NCBI GenBank assembly: GCA_027067855.1
Contig: JAMOUX010000026.1
Span: 80,473-144,472, forward strand
Reading direction: 5' to 3'
Source of the DNA: Candidatus Fermentibacteraceae bacterium
GTDB lineage: Bacteria > Fermentibacterota > Fermentibacteria > Fermentibacterales > JCC-6
DNA: 64,000 nucleotides
Shown here: positions 41,704 to 49,110 of the stretch, one piece after another
Layout of the letters: each line of letters opens with the position of its first letter
How positions within the stretch are numbered: the first letter of the stretch is position 1
Notes under the pieces: model-generated
Told to the model about the DNA's origin: nothing
What the model saw: the letters and a program-made list of their open reading frames with translations, nothing else
The model's database searches: none
Made by a program: the position numbers and the translations under genes

Positions 41704-42200
41704 AGATCCTGACGACGGCGGTGTTCCTGTTCTGGACCGCCTCTGCTTTCGCATCGGTCGTGTTCACCCAGAATGAAGATGGCGGGCTGTTGGAATGGGA
41801 TGCTGTCGAAGGAGATTACGAGAGCCTTGTCATCAGGGCCGGAGATACCGTGTACGATCCCGATGACGATGCCCGATGGGGAGCCCTCGTTGTTACCGTG
41901 AAACCCGATGAGGACGGGATTTTCCCCGACTCGGTCCAACTTTCTCCTTCCTATATCGTGGACAAGAGCAAGTGTATAGCCGACGGTCTCTGCGTGGAAG
42001 CCTGTCCCACGGGGGCGATTTCCGTGGATGCCGACGGCAAAGCGGTCATAGATCCGAACAAGTGCATCGCTTGCGCGATCTGTGTTTCGGTGTGTCCGGT
42101 AAATGCCATATTCACGCCTGATGAAGACATGTTCTACGCCCTTTTCGGTGTCGACTGTGAAGGCGGGGAGGTGTTCCTGCAGGGAGGCGTCGTCGAATGA
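41700..42200 (+). CDS. Exported FN3-like/ferredoxin protein
   Basis: 166 aa. Cleavable signal peptide (about 1-19, TASAFA). As in the previous protein, beta strands (GLLEWDAVEGDYESLVIRAG and, after the clusters, MFYALFGVDCEGGEVF) surround an inserted ferredoxin: CIADGLCVEACP and CIACAICVSVCP. In the first motif the second Cys is replaced by Asp (codon 41982), the arrangement known from Pyrococcus furiosus ferredoxin, which gives a labile fourth iron. ATGA overlap upstream and downstream; GGAGG is 13 bases before the ATG. Confidence 0.8.
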   Translation: MKILTTAVFLFWTASAFASVVFTQNEDGGLLEWDAVEGDYESLVIRAGDTVYDPDDDARWGALVVTVKPDEDGIFPDSVQLSPSYIVDKSKCIADGLCVEACPTGAISVDADGKAVIDPNKCIACAICVSVCPVNAIFTPDEDMFYALFGVDCEGGEVFLQGGVVE

Positions 42201-42436
42201 TGACCCGCAAGGCGGTCGCCGTGGCCTGCATATTGTTTCTAGCAGCGGCGGCGGCCTTTGCCGGGGGTATCACCTTCAGGGTGGATCGTGCCTCCTGTAC
42301 CGGTTGTGGCGACTGTGCGTCCGTTTGTCCCGTGGGGGCGGTGGAGCTGGTGGACGGTAAATCCCATATAGACCCGTATAAGTGCATCGGCTGCGGTTTT
42401 TGCCATGGAGTGTGCGGTTATGACGCGATACGCTGA
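42197..42436 (+). CDS. Minimal exported 2[4Fe-4S] ferredoxin
   Basis: 79 aa (78 if the second ATG is used). Signal peptide about 1-23 (ACILFLAAAAAFA), then only a bacterial-type ferredoxin: CTGCGDCASVCPVGA and CIGCGFCHGVCGYDA. The usual Pro after the last cysteine is Gly in the second motif. Extracytoplasmic electron carrier by position; partners are presumably the flanking ferredoxins. Overlaps both neighbours. Confidence 0.85.
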   Translation: MMTRKAVAVACILFLAAAAAFAGGITFRVDRASCTGCGDCASVCPVGAVELVDGKSHIDPYKCIGCGFCHGVCGYDAIR

Positions 42437-42677
42437 ATACCTGCTGCCGGTTGTGGTGGTAGTAGTAGGCCTGGTGTTACTGGCCGGCTGCCGGGGTCCG
42501 GTGGAATCCACGCAACTCGTGGTTGACACCGACAGCTGTCTCGGTTGCGGCGAATGTGTTGAAGTATGCCCCTACGGCGCGATAGAAATAATAGATGGTG
42601 ATGCCGTGATAGATCCTTCACTTTGCCATTTCTGCTACAGGTGCGTGGAGCAATGCCCGGAGGGAGCGATATACTGA
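42420..42677 (+). CDS. Lipoprotein 2[4Fe-4S] ferredoxin
   Basis: 85 aa. A long hydrophobic signal ends in a perfect lipobox, LLAGC, so the protein should be membrane-anchored by lipid at Cys24. The mature part is a small linker plus ferredoxin with CLGCGECVEVCPYGA and CHFCYRCVEQCPEGA. ATG at 42420 lies 17 bases inside the preceding gene, with GGAG 9 bases upstream. Overlaps the barrel gene by one base (TGATG). Confidence 0.83.
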   Translation: MTRYAEYLLPVVVVVVGLVLLAGCRGPVESTQLVVDTDSCLGCGECVEVCPYGAIEIIDGDAVIDPSLCHFCYRCVEQCPEGAIY

Positions 42678-43882
42678 TGAATATCGTAACATTGCTTCTG
42701 GCGGTACTTCCTCTTACGGCAGCGGGCTCCGCGCTGGATGGTTGGCTGGACGCTGCGACCGGCGGTGACAGCCTTTCCCCGGGGATGGGAGTCATCGAGG
42801 GGGGAGGCATGCTCCGGGGAGATTTATGGAACCTGACGGTACAAGGAAAGTACGTTGTTACGGACACTACCGAGATAACACGGAAGTTTCTGGATGAATA
42901 CTCGGTGATCGACGTGAATTTCAAAGTGCGGGAAGGGGCCACTATCGTGAACCCCGACCTGGTGTGGATCATGGATTTCAACGAGAAAACTCCGAAAATG
43001 GTCCTTCCCGACCAGGGAGGAATGGCGTTCAGACATGGTTATTACAGACCGGGCCTTGGTCTGGAAACCGCGTTTGTAGAGAATTTCAGGTTGAACATGA
43101 GGGGCCTGTACTGGAACCTGGCGGCCGAGCACGAAGACGGGAGCGACCTGGGCTGGACCGGTTTCATGTTGGATGGCCGGATTACGTGGGACTCGCCGTG
43201 GAACACCTCATTCCAGGCGGGTGCGGTTACCCGTAAGTCCGCCATCAACAAAACGGGATACGCCAAGACTTGGAACAGGTACGACGTGGGCGTGTCACTC
43301 CACCCGGGAGGAATGCCCAGGAATATGTATCTTACAGGTGGAGTCACCTATTCCGTTTACGACGGCAGGGATTTCCTTCAAAGGGACATACCGGACAGAC
43401 TGATCGCCAGGATCAGGCTCATGCAGATGGGTGTGCTTCCTTCGGTGACGGCCGGCACCAGCTTCGAGTCGGTTTTCGATTTTGATGGAAACGAAATCCG
43501 CATGGCCTGTACCGCCCTGGAGGCTGGGTTGATATGGAAATTCATGAAAAAAGCCCGGGTTCCATCCACGGCCATCCTCTCGGGCAAACTGACCAGATCG
43601 GCCATCAGAACGCAGACCGCACGTTTGTTTACGAGAGTGCACGTTTTCCGTGGTCTGTCGGTGCTCGCGCAGGCGCGGGCGAGGATTTCACCTACGTACG
43701 TGGCGGGAGCCGGTCCGTACAGAAAGAGTTACGTGGCGGGGCCGGGACTGGAATACAGGTTCGGGAACAAAATCAGGATCTGGGGTATTATCGAGCACGA
43801 GAGGACTAACCTGACCGGTAACGAAAACTGGTGGAGGATAAAGTCCGGACTGGAGTTGTACCCCGGAACCGTTTCTTTCTAA
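42677..43882 (+). CDS. Outer-membrane beta-barrel encoded with exported ferredoxins
   Basis: 401 aa. Signal peptide about 1-18; the mature chain consists of many amphipathic strands (RLNMRGLYWNLAAEH, NMYLTGGVTYSVYDG, KIRIWGIIEHERTNL) with glycine-rich turns and ends in Phe (GTVSF), as BAM substrates do. No plug, TonB box or haem motif. Starts one base inside the lipoprotein-ferredoxin stop, with GGAGGGAGC upstream, so it is translationally coupled to four ferredoxin genes. A porin-conduit role is inference. Confidence 0.65.
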   Translation: MNIVTLLLAVLPLTAAGSALDGWLDAATGGDSLSPGMGVIEGGGMLRGDLWNLTVQGKYVVTDTTEITRKFLDEYSVIDVNFKVREGATIVNPDLVWIMDFNEKTPKMVLPDQGGMAFRHGYYRPGLGLETAFVENFRLNMRGLYWNLAAEHEDGSDLGWTGFMLDGRITWDSPWNTSFQAGAVTRKSAINKTGYAKTWNRYDVGVSLHPGGMPRNMYLTGGVTYSVYDGRDFLQRDIPDRLIARIRLMQMGVLPSVTAGTSFESVFDFDGNEIRMACTALEAGLIWKFMKKARVPSTAILSGKLTRSAIRTQTARLFTRVHVFRGLSVLAQARARISPTYVAGAGPYRKSYVAGPGLEYRFGNKIRIWGIIEHERTNLTGNENWWRIKSGLELYPGTVSF

Positions 43883-43931
43883 CGCGCCCGGGACAGCTTC
43901 CGAGCCGGATACATTGAAAGGATTCCTTCCG

Positions 43932-45032
43932 ATGGACGGTTTCGGAACGGGCCTGACCCTGGGGCTTGCGACTGGTACGGCGTGCTTGGCTTCCTGCGGA
44001 CCCATCTACGCGACCTACCTGTTGGCCGAAAAACGCACGGGATTCCAATCCCTTTGGATAATCCTGAAACTCAATGCCGGACGTTTTTTGGCATATGCGT
44101 TGTTTGGCGCCATGGTAGGCCTGTTGGGAGGAAGTATACCGGTCAGGCTGAGGATGGCGCTGGCTTTTTCGGGGTACGTCCTTTTTTCCCTTTACCTGTT
44201 TCTTTCGGTGGTGAGGGTAAAAAGGACCTGTTCCGGGTGTAGTAACGGTAGATTTCTGAAACTAACGAAGAGCCCTTTCCTCCTGGGCATACTCACCGGC
44301 TTTTCCATATGCCCGGCCTTCCTTATCGCCGTTACCAGGGCTTTCGATTCCGGAGGCCCCGTCAACGGTGCCCTGATGTTCAGCGGTTTCTTTTTCGGAA
44401 CCACGGTTTACATGTTGCCCTTCGCCCTCTTCGGCCTGCTTACCGTGCAGACCTGGATCACGAAGGCGGCCAGGGTGCTCGCCGTGATCGTGGCGGTGTA
44501 CTTCCTTGCCCTGGGCATTAGGGGTTTTGTAACCTGGCTGAACATGCGGGAGCCTTATGGAGAAGAGACGTCCGGAAGTTACGTCTTTTCCGTGGAGGAC
44601 GCGGATACTCTTTACATACTGACGTTCGGGAACGATATGGATGACAAGGGAGCCCTTCTGGCCGGGGACATGCCGGCGGATCTCCTGCCTCCGGTGGTGG
44701 TGGTGGAGGTATCCGGGGAAAGTTTCGGCGAAGCGGTGGAGTCCATACCGGAACTTTCCGCAGTGATAACGCCTCCATGGGTTGATTCCAGGTACGAAGC
44801 GGCGGATACGGAGCCGTGGCAGGATTCCCTGGCGGCGATGATCCGGAAGCGGAGATTCCGGACGTTTGCCGTGGAATATCAGCCGTACTGCCTGGACAGA
44901 GCCCGGGGAATCGAGTCTTTCCTCCATAGGTACGATTTCAAAATCGATCCGGATTCGGGATTCATCTTTCTCATGCTGAATCCCTTGGCCTGCGACCCCC
45001 TGGACTGTTCGACCTGCGGTATTCCCCATTGA
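43932..45032 (+). CDS. DsbD/TauE-like (DsbD_2) membrane protein with C-terminal exported Cys tail
   Basis: 366 aa. The first about 205 residues hold six membrane segments with TGTACLASCGPIYATYLLAE and GFSICPAFLIAVTRAF, the cysteine-bearing helices of the DsbD_2/UreH-like family that passes reducing power or sulfur/metal across the membrane. A cluster CSGCS follows the third helix. The soluble C-terminal domain ends in CDPLDCSTCGIPH. Start taken at 43932 (AAAGGA 9 bases ahead); TTG at 43914 is possible. Forty-nine bases after the barrel gene, so likely the sixth gene of that operon. Confidence 0.7.
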   Translation: MDGFGTGLTLGLATGTACLASCGPIYATYLLAEKRTGFQSLWIILKLNAGRFLAYALFGAMVGLLGGSIPVRLRMALAFSGYVLFSLYLFLSVVRVKRTCSGCSNGRFLKLTKSPFLLGILTGFSICPAFLIAVTRAFDSGGPVNGALMFSGFFFGTTVYMLPFALFGLLTVQTWITKAARVLAVIVAVYFLALGIRGFVTWLNMREPYGEETSGSYVFSVEDADTLYILTFGNDMDDKGALLAGDMPADLLPPVVVVEVSGESFGEAVESIPELSAVITPPWVDSRYEAADTEPWQDSLAAMIRKRRFRTFAVEYQPYCLDRARGIESFLHRYDFKIDPDSGFIFLMLNPLACDPLDCSTCGIPH

Positions 45033-45438
45033 GCGTGGATGATATCATACAGAAGACGAGTTTCACGGGGTGAGTCGTTTCGGATTCGGCAGGGTTCTTC
45101 GGGAGTTGACGGATGCCCGGTGTGTTGTCCGGGGGGCTGGGAACGTGGAACCGGGGAAGCTGGGAATGCCGCTGACGGCGCTTTGAGATTCGGTATCCCT
45201 TCCCCTTGACCCGGCGGAAATATGCCGCCGGGGAAACCCCGCCCCAGTTTCGGCACATCACGTAAAATAAACTCCGGTCGGGACCTGTGGAGGTCGGCAC
45301 GAATATCGTCCTGTCGTTCCGGATGTCTCTTTTCGGGATCGGGATTTATTTCTTTCCATGTATATATCTGTTTTCATGAGAGCGGCGCGGAAAAATTTTA
45401 CAGGGATGGCGACCGGGGCCGGGAGAGAAGGCCCGCAG
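45033..45438. other. Convergent intergenic region with strong hairpin
   Basis: 406 bp between two converging stops. It holds a perfect 8-bp GC-rich hairpin (CCCGGCGG 45210-45217, CCGCCGGG 45225-45232) without a T-run on either side, perhaps a transcription pause or rho-assisted terminator. An AT-rich patch (45345-45375) follows. I see no gene, ribosome site with a convincing frame, or known RNA. Confidence 0.45.
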
Positions 45439-47007
45439 CTATGAATCCGCTTCTTCGTCGTCATCGCAGTACGTGGGCAGTCTCATACTGTTTATCCGGT
45501 TCCAGAGTCCGACCCTGCCGAAGAAGCTCAGTATGGCGCCGTAGAAGCAGAGGTACTTGCAGAAGAATCGGGGGAAGAAAATCAGGAAACTCATGGATAT
45601 CACGGCGGCGGCCAGCGAGCCCACTACGAATAAAGAAAACACCGTGTGGAAAGGATCGATGTTACAGAAGAAAGGTTGGAGCGCTATTTTCGGGAAATAC
45701 CCGCTGGTAATCAGCATCGCGAATCCGATGAACAATATGACCAGCAGATATTTCAGCCCGGCAAGGAAGTTGTGTATCCTCCTGGGGATTTTTGGAGGCC
45801 TGGGTACCGGAATCTTGCCCAGTAAATCCTGCAGGGCGCCGAAGGGACAGACCCAGCCGCAATATATCCTGTCGAAGAAGAGGCTCCACAACATCGGCAG
45901 AATCAGTATTCCGATGCCCAGCAAGCCGAGAAATACCAGGCTGGAAGGAAGCATTATGTACTGGATGAGTCCGATGGGGCAGAAACATCCCTGCACGAAG
46001 AAACCGAGAACCAGCAGGGCTATCACCTGGACGGTTACATGGGCGATGGTTCTCTTCTTGCGCATTTTCCTTCCCCTGCCGCAGAGATGCTTTTTCAGCA
46101 GAGTCGATGCTCCCAGGAGCACGAAGGTGGCTGCGAGAATTATGCCGGCCCTTGCCATTCCTCCTCCCCTGGGATTGACACAGCCGTTTTTATCCCGGTA
46201 ATGAGCGCAAAGACGGGTTTCCGGCGTGGGACACGCGATTTCGGGGGGAAGTCCCAGAGGGCAGCCTCCGGCCACCGGAACGAGGCCGTATTCCCGCCCC
46301 GAGACCCTGACGGTATCTTCCCCGGGGAGACCGGGATTGTCGCAGAACCCGTCGCCGTTCGTATCGGTGAAGAAGGCGCAGATCGGAGATTCGACCGCAC
46401 AGGCCTCCTCCGGGGTGAATTTCATGGGACAGTTGATGGAAACGGTCTCCTCCACCACGACCGTGTCCACACGTACCGAGTCCTCCAGCAATTTGACTTG
46501 TATTTTACCGACTATCCTGGACGAATCGGTAACTCTTTCCGTAAATTCCCAGATAACGACGTTGCCGCCGGTAACGGAACTCCTGGGATCCAGGCAGAAC
46601 GGAGCCCCGCAAAAATTGTTCGTTACCTTTACCAGGTCACCTATCACGATAGGCTCGCTGCCGGCTTCCGATTCCTCTTCGGGTTCGGGGACGGAAGGGG
46701 CGGACGATGTATGAGTAGAGGTTTCCCGGGGTGGTTCTTCCATCGGGGAAGGAGGGAATTCATCCGGTTCCGGTGGTGGTTCTTCCTCCGAAACCTCCGG
46801 AATGGTTTCTTCGGCTTCGGGTTCCTCTTCTGCTGCATCTTCGCCGGGTGGTGCGGCGTTGTCGCAACGACCGTCATCGTTTCCGTCATTGAAAAGAGCG
46901 CAAGTGGGATCATCCGCGGGGCACGCCTGGTCGGGTGAATAGCCCAGGGGACATTGTCCCAGGCCGATCGAAGTCACCAACAGAAAGACGATCCCCAAAA
47001 TCTTCAT
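45439..47007 (-). CDS. NapH-like polytopic 4Fe-4S membrane protein with Ca-loop-like repeats
   Basis: 522 aa. Signal peptide, then an exported region of about 290 residues with three related units: CP-x-G/K-x4-ACP...C-A-x-F/Y-x-D-x-N-x-DG-x-CD, the DxNxDGxCD loops resembling calcium-binding thrombospondin-3 or EF loops; the first and second units are separated by an acidic Pro/Glu-rich linker. The C-terminal half is a NapH/NosR-type membrane domain (Fer4_5) with CGWVCPFGALQD and CKYLCFYGAIL motifs, C-X3-C-P pattern. Quinol- or ferredoxin-linked electron transfer is likely. AAAGGTTC before the ATG; promoter with dyad upstream. Confidence 0.8.
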   Translation of the reverse strand: MKILGIVFLLVTSIGLGQCPLGYSPDQACPADDPTCALFNDGNDDGRCDNAAPPGEDAAEEEPEAEETIPEVSEEEPPPEPDEFPPSPMEEPPRETSTHTSSAPSVPEPEEESEAGSEPIVIGDLVKVTNNFCGAPFCLDPRSSVTGGNVVIWEFTERVTDSSRIVGKIQVKLLEDSVRVDTVVVEETVSINCPMKFTPEEACAVESPICAFFTDTNGDGFCDNPGLPGEDTVRVSGREYGLVPVAGGCPLGLPPEIACPTPETRLCAHYRDKNGCVNPRGGGMARAGIILAATFVLLGASTLLKKHLCGRGRKMRKKRTIAHVTVQVIALLVLGFFVQGCFCPIGLIQYIMLPSSLVFLGLLGIGILILPMLWSLFFDRIYCGWVCPFGALQDLLGKIPVPRPPKIPRRIHNFLAGLKYLLVILFIGFAMLITSGYFPKIALQPFFCNIDPFHTVFSLFVVGSLAAAVISMSFLIFFPRFFCKYLCFYGAILSFFGRVGLWNRINSMRLPTYCDDDEEADS

Positions 47008-47051
47008 GAAAAGAACCTTTCCGTGTTCCGGACTGTCTCATCCACCCGGGA

Positions 47052-47087
47052 TTTCCTGAAAATAGGAAAACCTGCCGCCGCGGCCAA
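47052..47087 (-). promoter_or_regulatory. Promoter with dyad for the NapH-like gene
   Basis: On minus, TTGGCC (47082-47087) and TATTTT (47059-47064), spacing 17. The -10 lies inside the inverted repeat TTTCCT-N6-AGGAAA (47052-47069), so a repressor there would block the gene. Confidence 0.5.
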
Positions 47088-47437
47088 GTGCTGCCGGTTT
47101 GCACGAAAGTCTACTTACCGCGAATGAAGGCTTTATGACGCCGTCCGGGTCCGGATCGTTCGTTACCATAAAGGAAAGTAACGGTCGATCGAAGATGTTA
47201 TCGATGTTGAAAATGAGCCGTATTCTCCGTAGGTACGGATCTTTTTTTCTCCGAGGCGACCGTTTCCGGGCGTAGATGGTTCCCGCCTTGATTTTCCCGG
47301 TCAGGCATGCTGCCGCGAGCTCCGTAACGGCGGGCGAGTATTTCTTCATATTCAATTCGTAGGTTCGGTTACGACCTCCCTGATGAATTATACGGTGTGC
47401 ATTTCTCCGGAAACGGGAGTTCCCGGAAACGGGTTCC
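47088..47437. other. Intergenic region with direct repeats before tRNA-Asp
   Basis: About 350 bp without a supportable gene. At its right end two copies of GGAAACGGG(AG)TTCC (47409-47423 and 47425-47437) abut the -35 box of tRNA-Asp. Open frames here lack starts with ribosome sites. Confidence 0.5.
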
Positions 47438-47467
47438 TTGACATTTCCTCCAGAAATAGAATATTCC
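47438..47467 (+). promoter_or_regulatory. Promoter of tRNA-Asp
   Basis: Consensus -35 TTGACA at 47438-47443; the -10 is within AATATTCC (47460-47467), spacing 16-18 depending on the hexamer chosen. Confidence 0.6.
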
Positions 47468-47481
47468 AATCCCATCTGAGC

Positions 47482-47558
47482 GGTCCGGTAGTTCAATTGG
47501 TTAGAGCACCGGCCTGTCACGCCGGAAGTTGCGAGTTCGAGTCTCGTCCGGACCGCCA
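47482..47558 (+). tRNA. tRNA-Asp(GTC)
   Basis: Acceptor GGTCCGG/CCGGACC, D arm with AATTGGTT loop, anticodon stem CCGGC/GCCGG around CTGTCAC (anticodon GTC), T arm GAGTTCGAGTCTC, discriminator G and encoded CCA (47556-47558). Confidence 0.96.
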
Positions 47559-47652
47559 GATCCTTTCGCCCCGACTCTCCTGGACGAGTGAACCCGGTTC
47601 TTGAATAATTGGCACAGGCCCGCGTCGAGTTCATTCAATTCCGGGAGGAACG

Positions 47653-48957
47653 ATGAAACATCTCATGTTGTTAGCGCTGCTGGTGATTTCCACAGGTCCG
47701 ATCTCCGGGGGCAACATCGATTACTTGGGCAACAGGAGCGTGGCTTACCTGAGAAACTTCGCCAGGAACGCCGCTGTGGATGGAGCCGACATGGCTACGT
47801 ACGACCCGGCGGGCCTGGTCTTCCTTGATGAGGGTTTACATTTGGAACTGGGAAACCAGTTGCTTCTCAAGAATTATTCCATCGAAACGGTGCCGTTCTG
47901 GGATTCCACGACCGTGGAGAAATACGATTCCCGGGAGCCGACGTTTTGCCTGCCGGATTTTCACGCGGCTTACAGGACCGGACCGCTGGCCGTTTTCGGA
48001 TCGTTCACCGTACCGGCGGGAGGAGGGTCGCTGGTGTACGAAAAAGGATTGTACGTAATGTCTCTCCTGGAAACCGGCTATCAGCAGGCCGTCCGTGGCG
48101 GTTCGGATTTTTTTGCAGTCATGTCCCGGGGTGACGTCACCATGTCTTCCGTTTACATGGCGGGAACGTTGGGAGCGTCTTACGCCGTGAGCGACGTGTT
48201 GTCCCTGGGACTGTCCGGCAGGTACGTTACCGCCGAGAGAAACGTGGAGGGCCGGGCCGATTTCGTGGTCTACGGTCCGGATTCGACGGGAACGGTGGTG
48301 CCGGTGGACACCACGTCGAGATCCCTGGATGTTCGGAAAGCGGCCGACGGTATGGGCGGAGCTTTGAGTGTTCATCTTAAGCCCACTCATGACCTGGACA
48401 TCTCCCTGAGATTCGAAACTCCGGTGCCCCTCGAATTCGTAACCGATGTTTTTGCCAACGACTGGGAGGCGGCCGCCCTGCCGGATTCCAGTTTTACGGA
48501 CGGATACGTCCGTCGAAGGGATCTGCCGGCGATACTGGCCGGGGGGATTTCGTTTGGTATATCCCCGGAATTGAGGCTTGGCACCATGTTCAATTACTAT
48601 TTCGTCGAATGGGCCGACAGGGGAGAAGAAGACGGCTTGGACGACGATTACGAAAACGGATCGGACATCGGCATAGGCCTGGACTGGAAAGTTTCTTCCA
48701 GGCTGACGGCGAGTGCCGGTTATCTCTGGAGCGACCAGGGCGGCGGCAGCGATACCTACCGGGACATGGAATACAGCCTGGATTACCATTCTCTCGGAGG
48801 AGGTGTCGAAATCCGGACCTGTGATGCGGTCGCCCTGGATCTTGCCGGCGGACGCAATTTCTACCTGGAAGGTTCCGGTTCCGGGGTATACGGGAACAGC
48901 ACCTACTACAAGTCGGTCTGGTTTTTTGGACTGGGAGTGAAGATACATCCCAGGTAG
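47653..48957 (+). CDS. OmpP1/FadL-like outer-membrane protein
   Basis: 434 aa. Signal peptide (about 1-19), then ARNAAVDGADMATYDPAGLVFLDEG, which is the N-terminal hatch region typical of FadL/TodX hydrophobic-compound channels (A-x-x-NPAG pattern, here YDPAGL). The remainder forms antiparallel strands; it ends FGLGVKIHPR. Probably a long-chain fatty-acid or hydrocarbon channel. GGGAGGAACG before the ATG; it may be transcribed from the tRNA-Asp promoter or its own. Confidence 0.8.
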   Translation: MKHLMLLALLVISTGPISGGNIDYLGNRSVAYLRNFARNAAVDGADMATYDPAGLVFLDEGLHLELGNQLLLKNYSIETVPFWDSTTVEKYDSREPTFCLPDFHAAYRTGPLAVFGSFTVPAGGGSLVYEKGLYVMSLLETGYQQAVRGGSDFFAVMSRGDVTMSSVYMAGTLGASYAVSDVLSLGLSGRYVTAERNVEGRADFVVYGPDSTGTVVPVDTTSRSLDVRKAADGMGGALSVHLKPTHDLDISLRFETPVPLEFVTDVFANDWEAAALPDSSFTDGYVRRRDLPAILAGGISFGISPELRLGTMFNYYFVEWADRGEEDGLDDDYENGSDIGIGLDWKVSSRLTASAGYLWSDQGGGSDTYRDMEYSLDYHSLGGGVEIRTCDAVALDLAGGRNFYLEGSGSGVYGNSTYYKSVWFFGLGVKIHPR

Positions 48958-49110
48958 CCGTTTCCGGAGTAATGGAATCCCGGGTTTCGAATATTTTGAA
49001 AGTTCGCGGGTACTTCCGGGAGGATCGGAATTTGCCGATGAGCGGGAAAGAGGCGGGAATTAGCGGCCGGACCCGGTAACGGCGCGATATGGAAACACCT
49101 GGAGGATGAA

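Noticed and set aside
45222-45710. Plus-strand open frame of 162 codons spanning the convergent gap and the NapH-like gene end
   Set aside because: Arg/Ser/Gly-rich low-information translation with no ribosome site, mostly antisense to the membrane domain.
40431-47270. Apparent similarity between the tails near tRNA-Ser and tRNA-Asp (shared GTCCGG and poly-T/TTCTCCG patches)
   Set aside because: The shared blocks occur in different order and are short; consistent with local composition and not with a duplicated element or attachment site.
47038-47634. Minus-strand open frame of 198 codons across tRNA-Asp
   Set aside because: It reads through a structurally certain tRNA and has no domain.
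48958-49110. Tetrahydrofolate riboswitch upstream of fhs
   Set aside because: The 153-bp leader lacks the conserved pseudoknot core and paired stems of the known class; nothing beyond a ribosome site is convincing.
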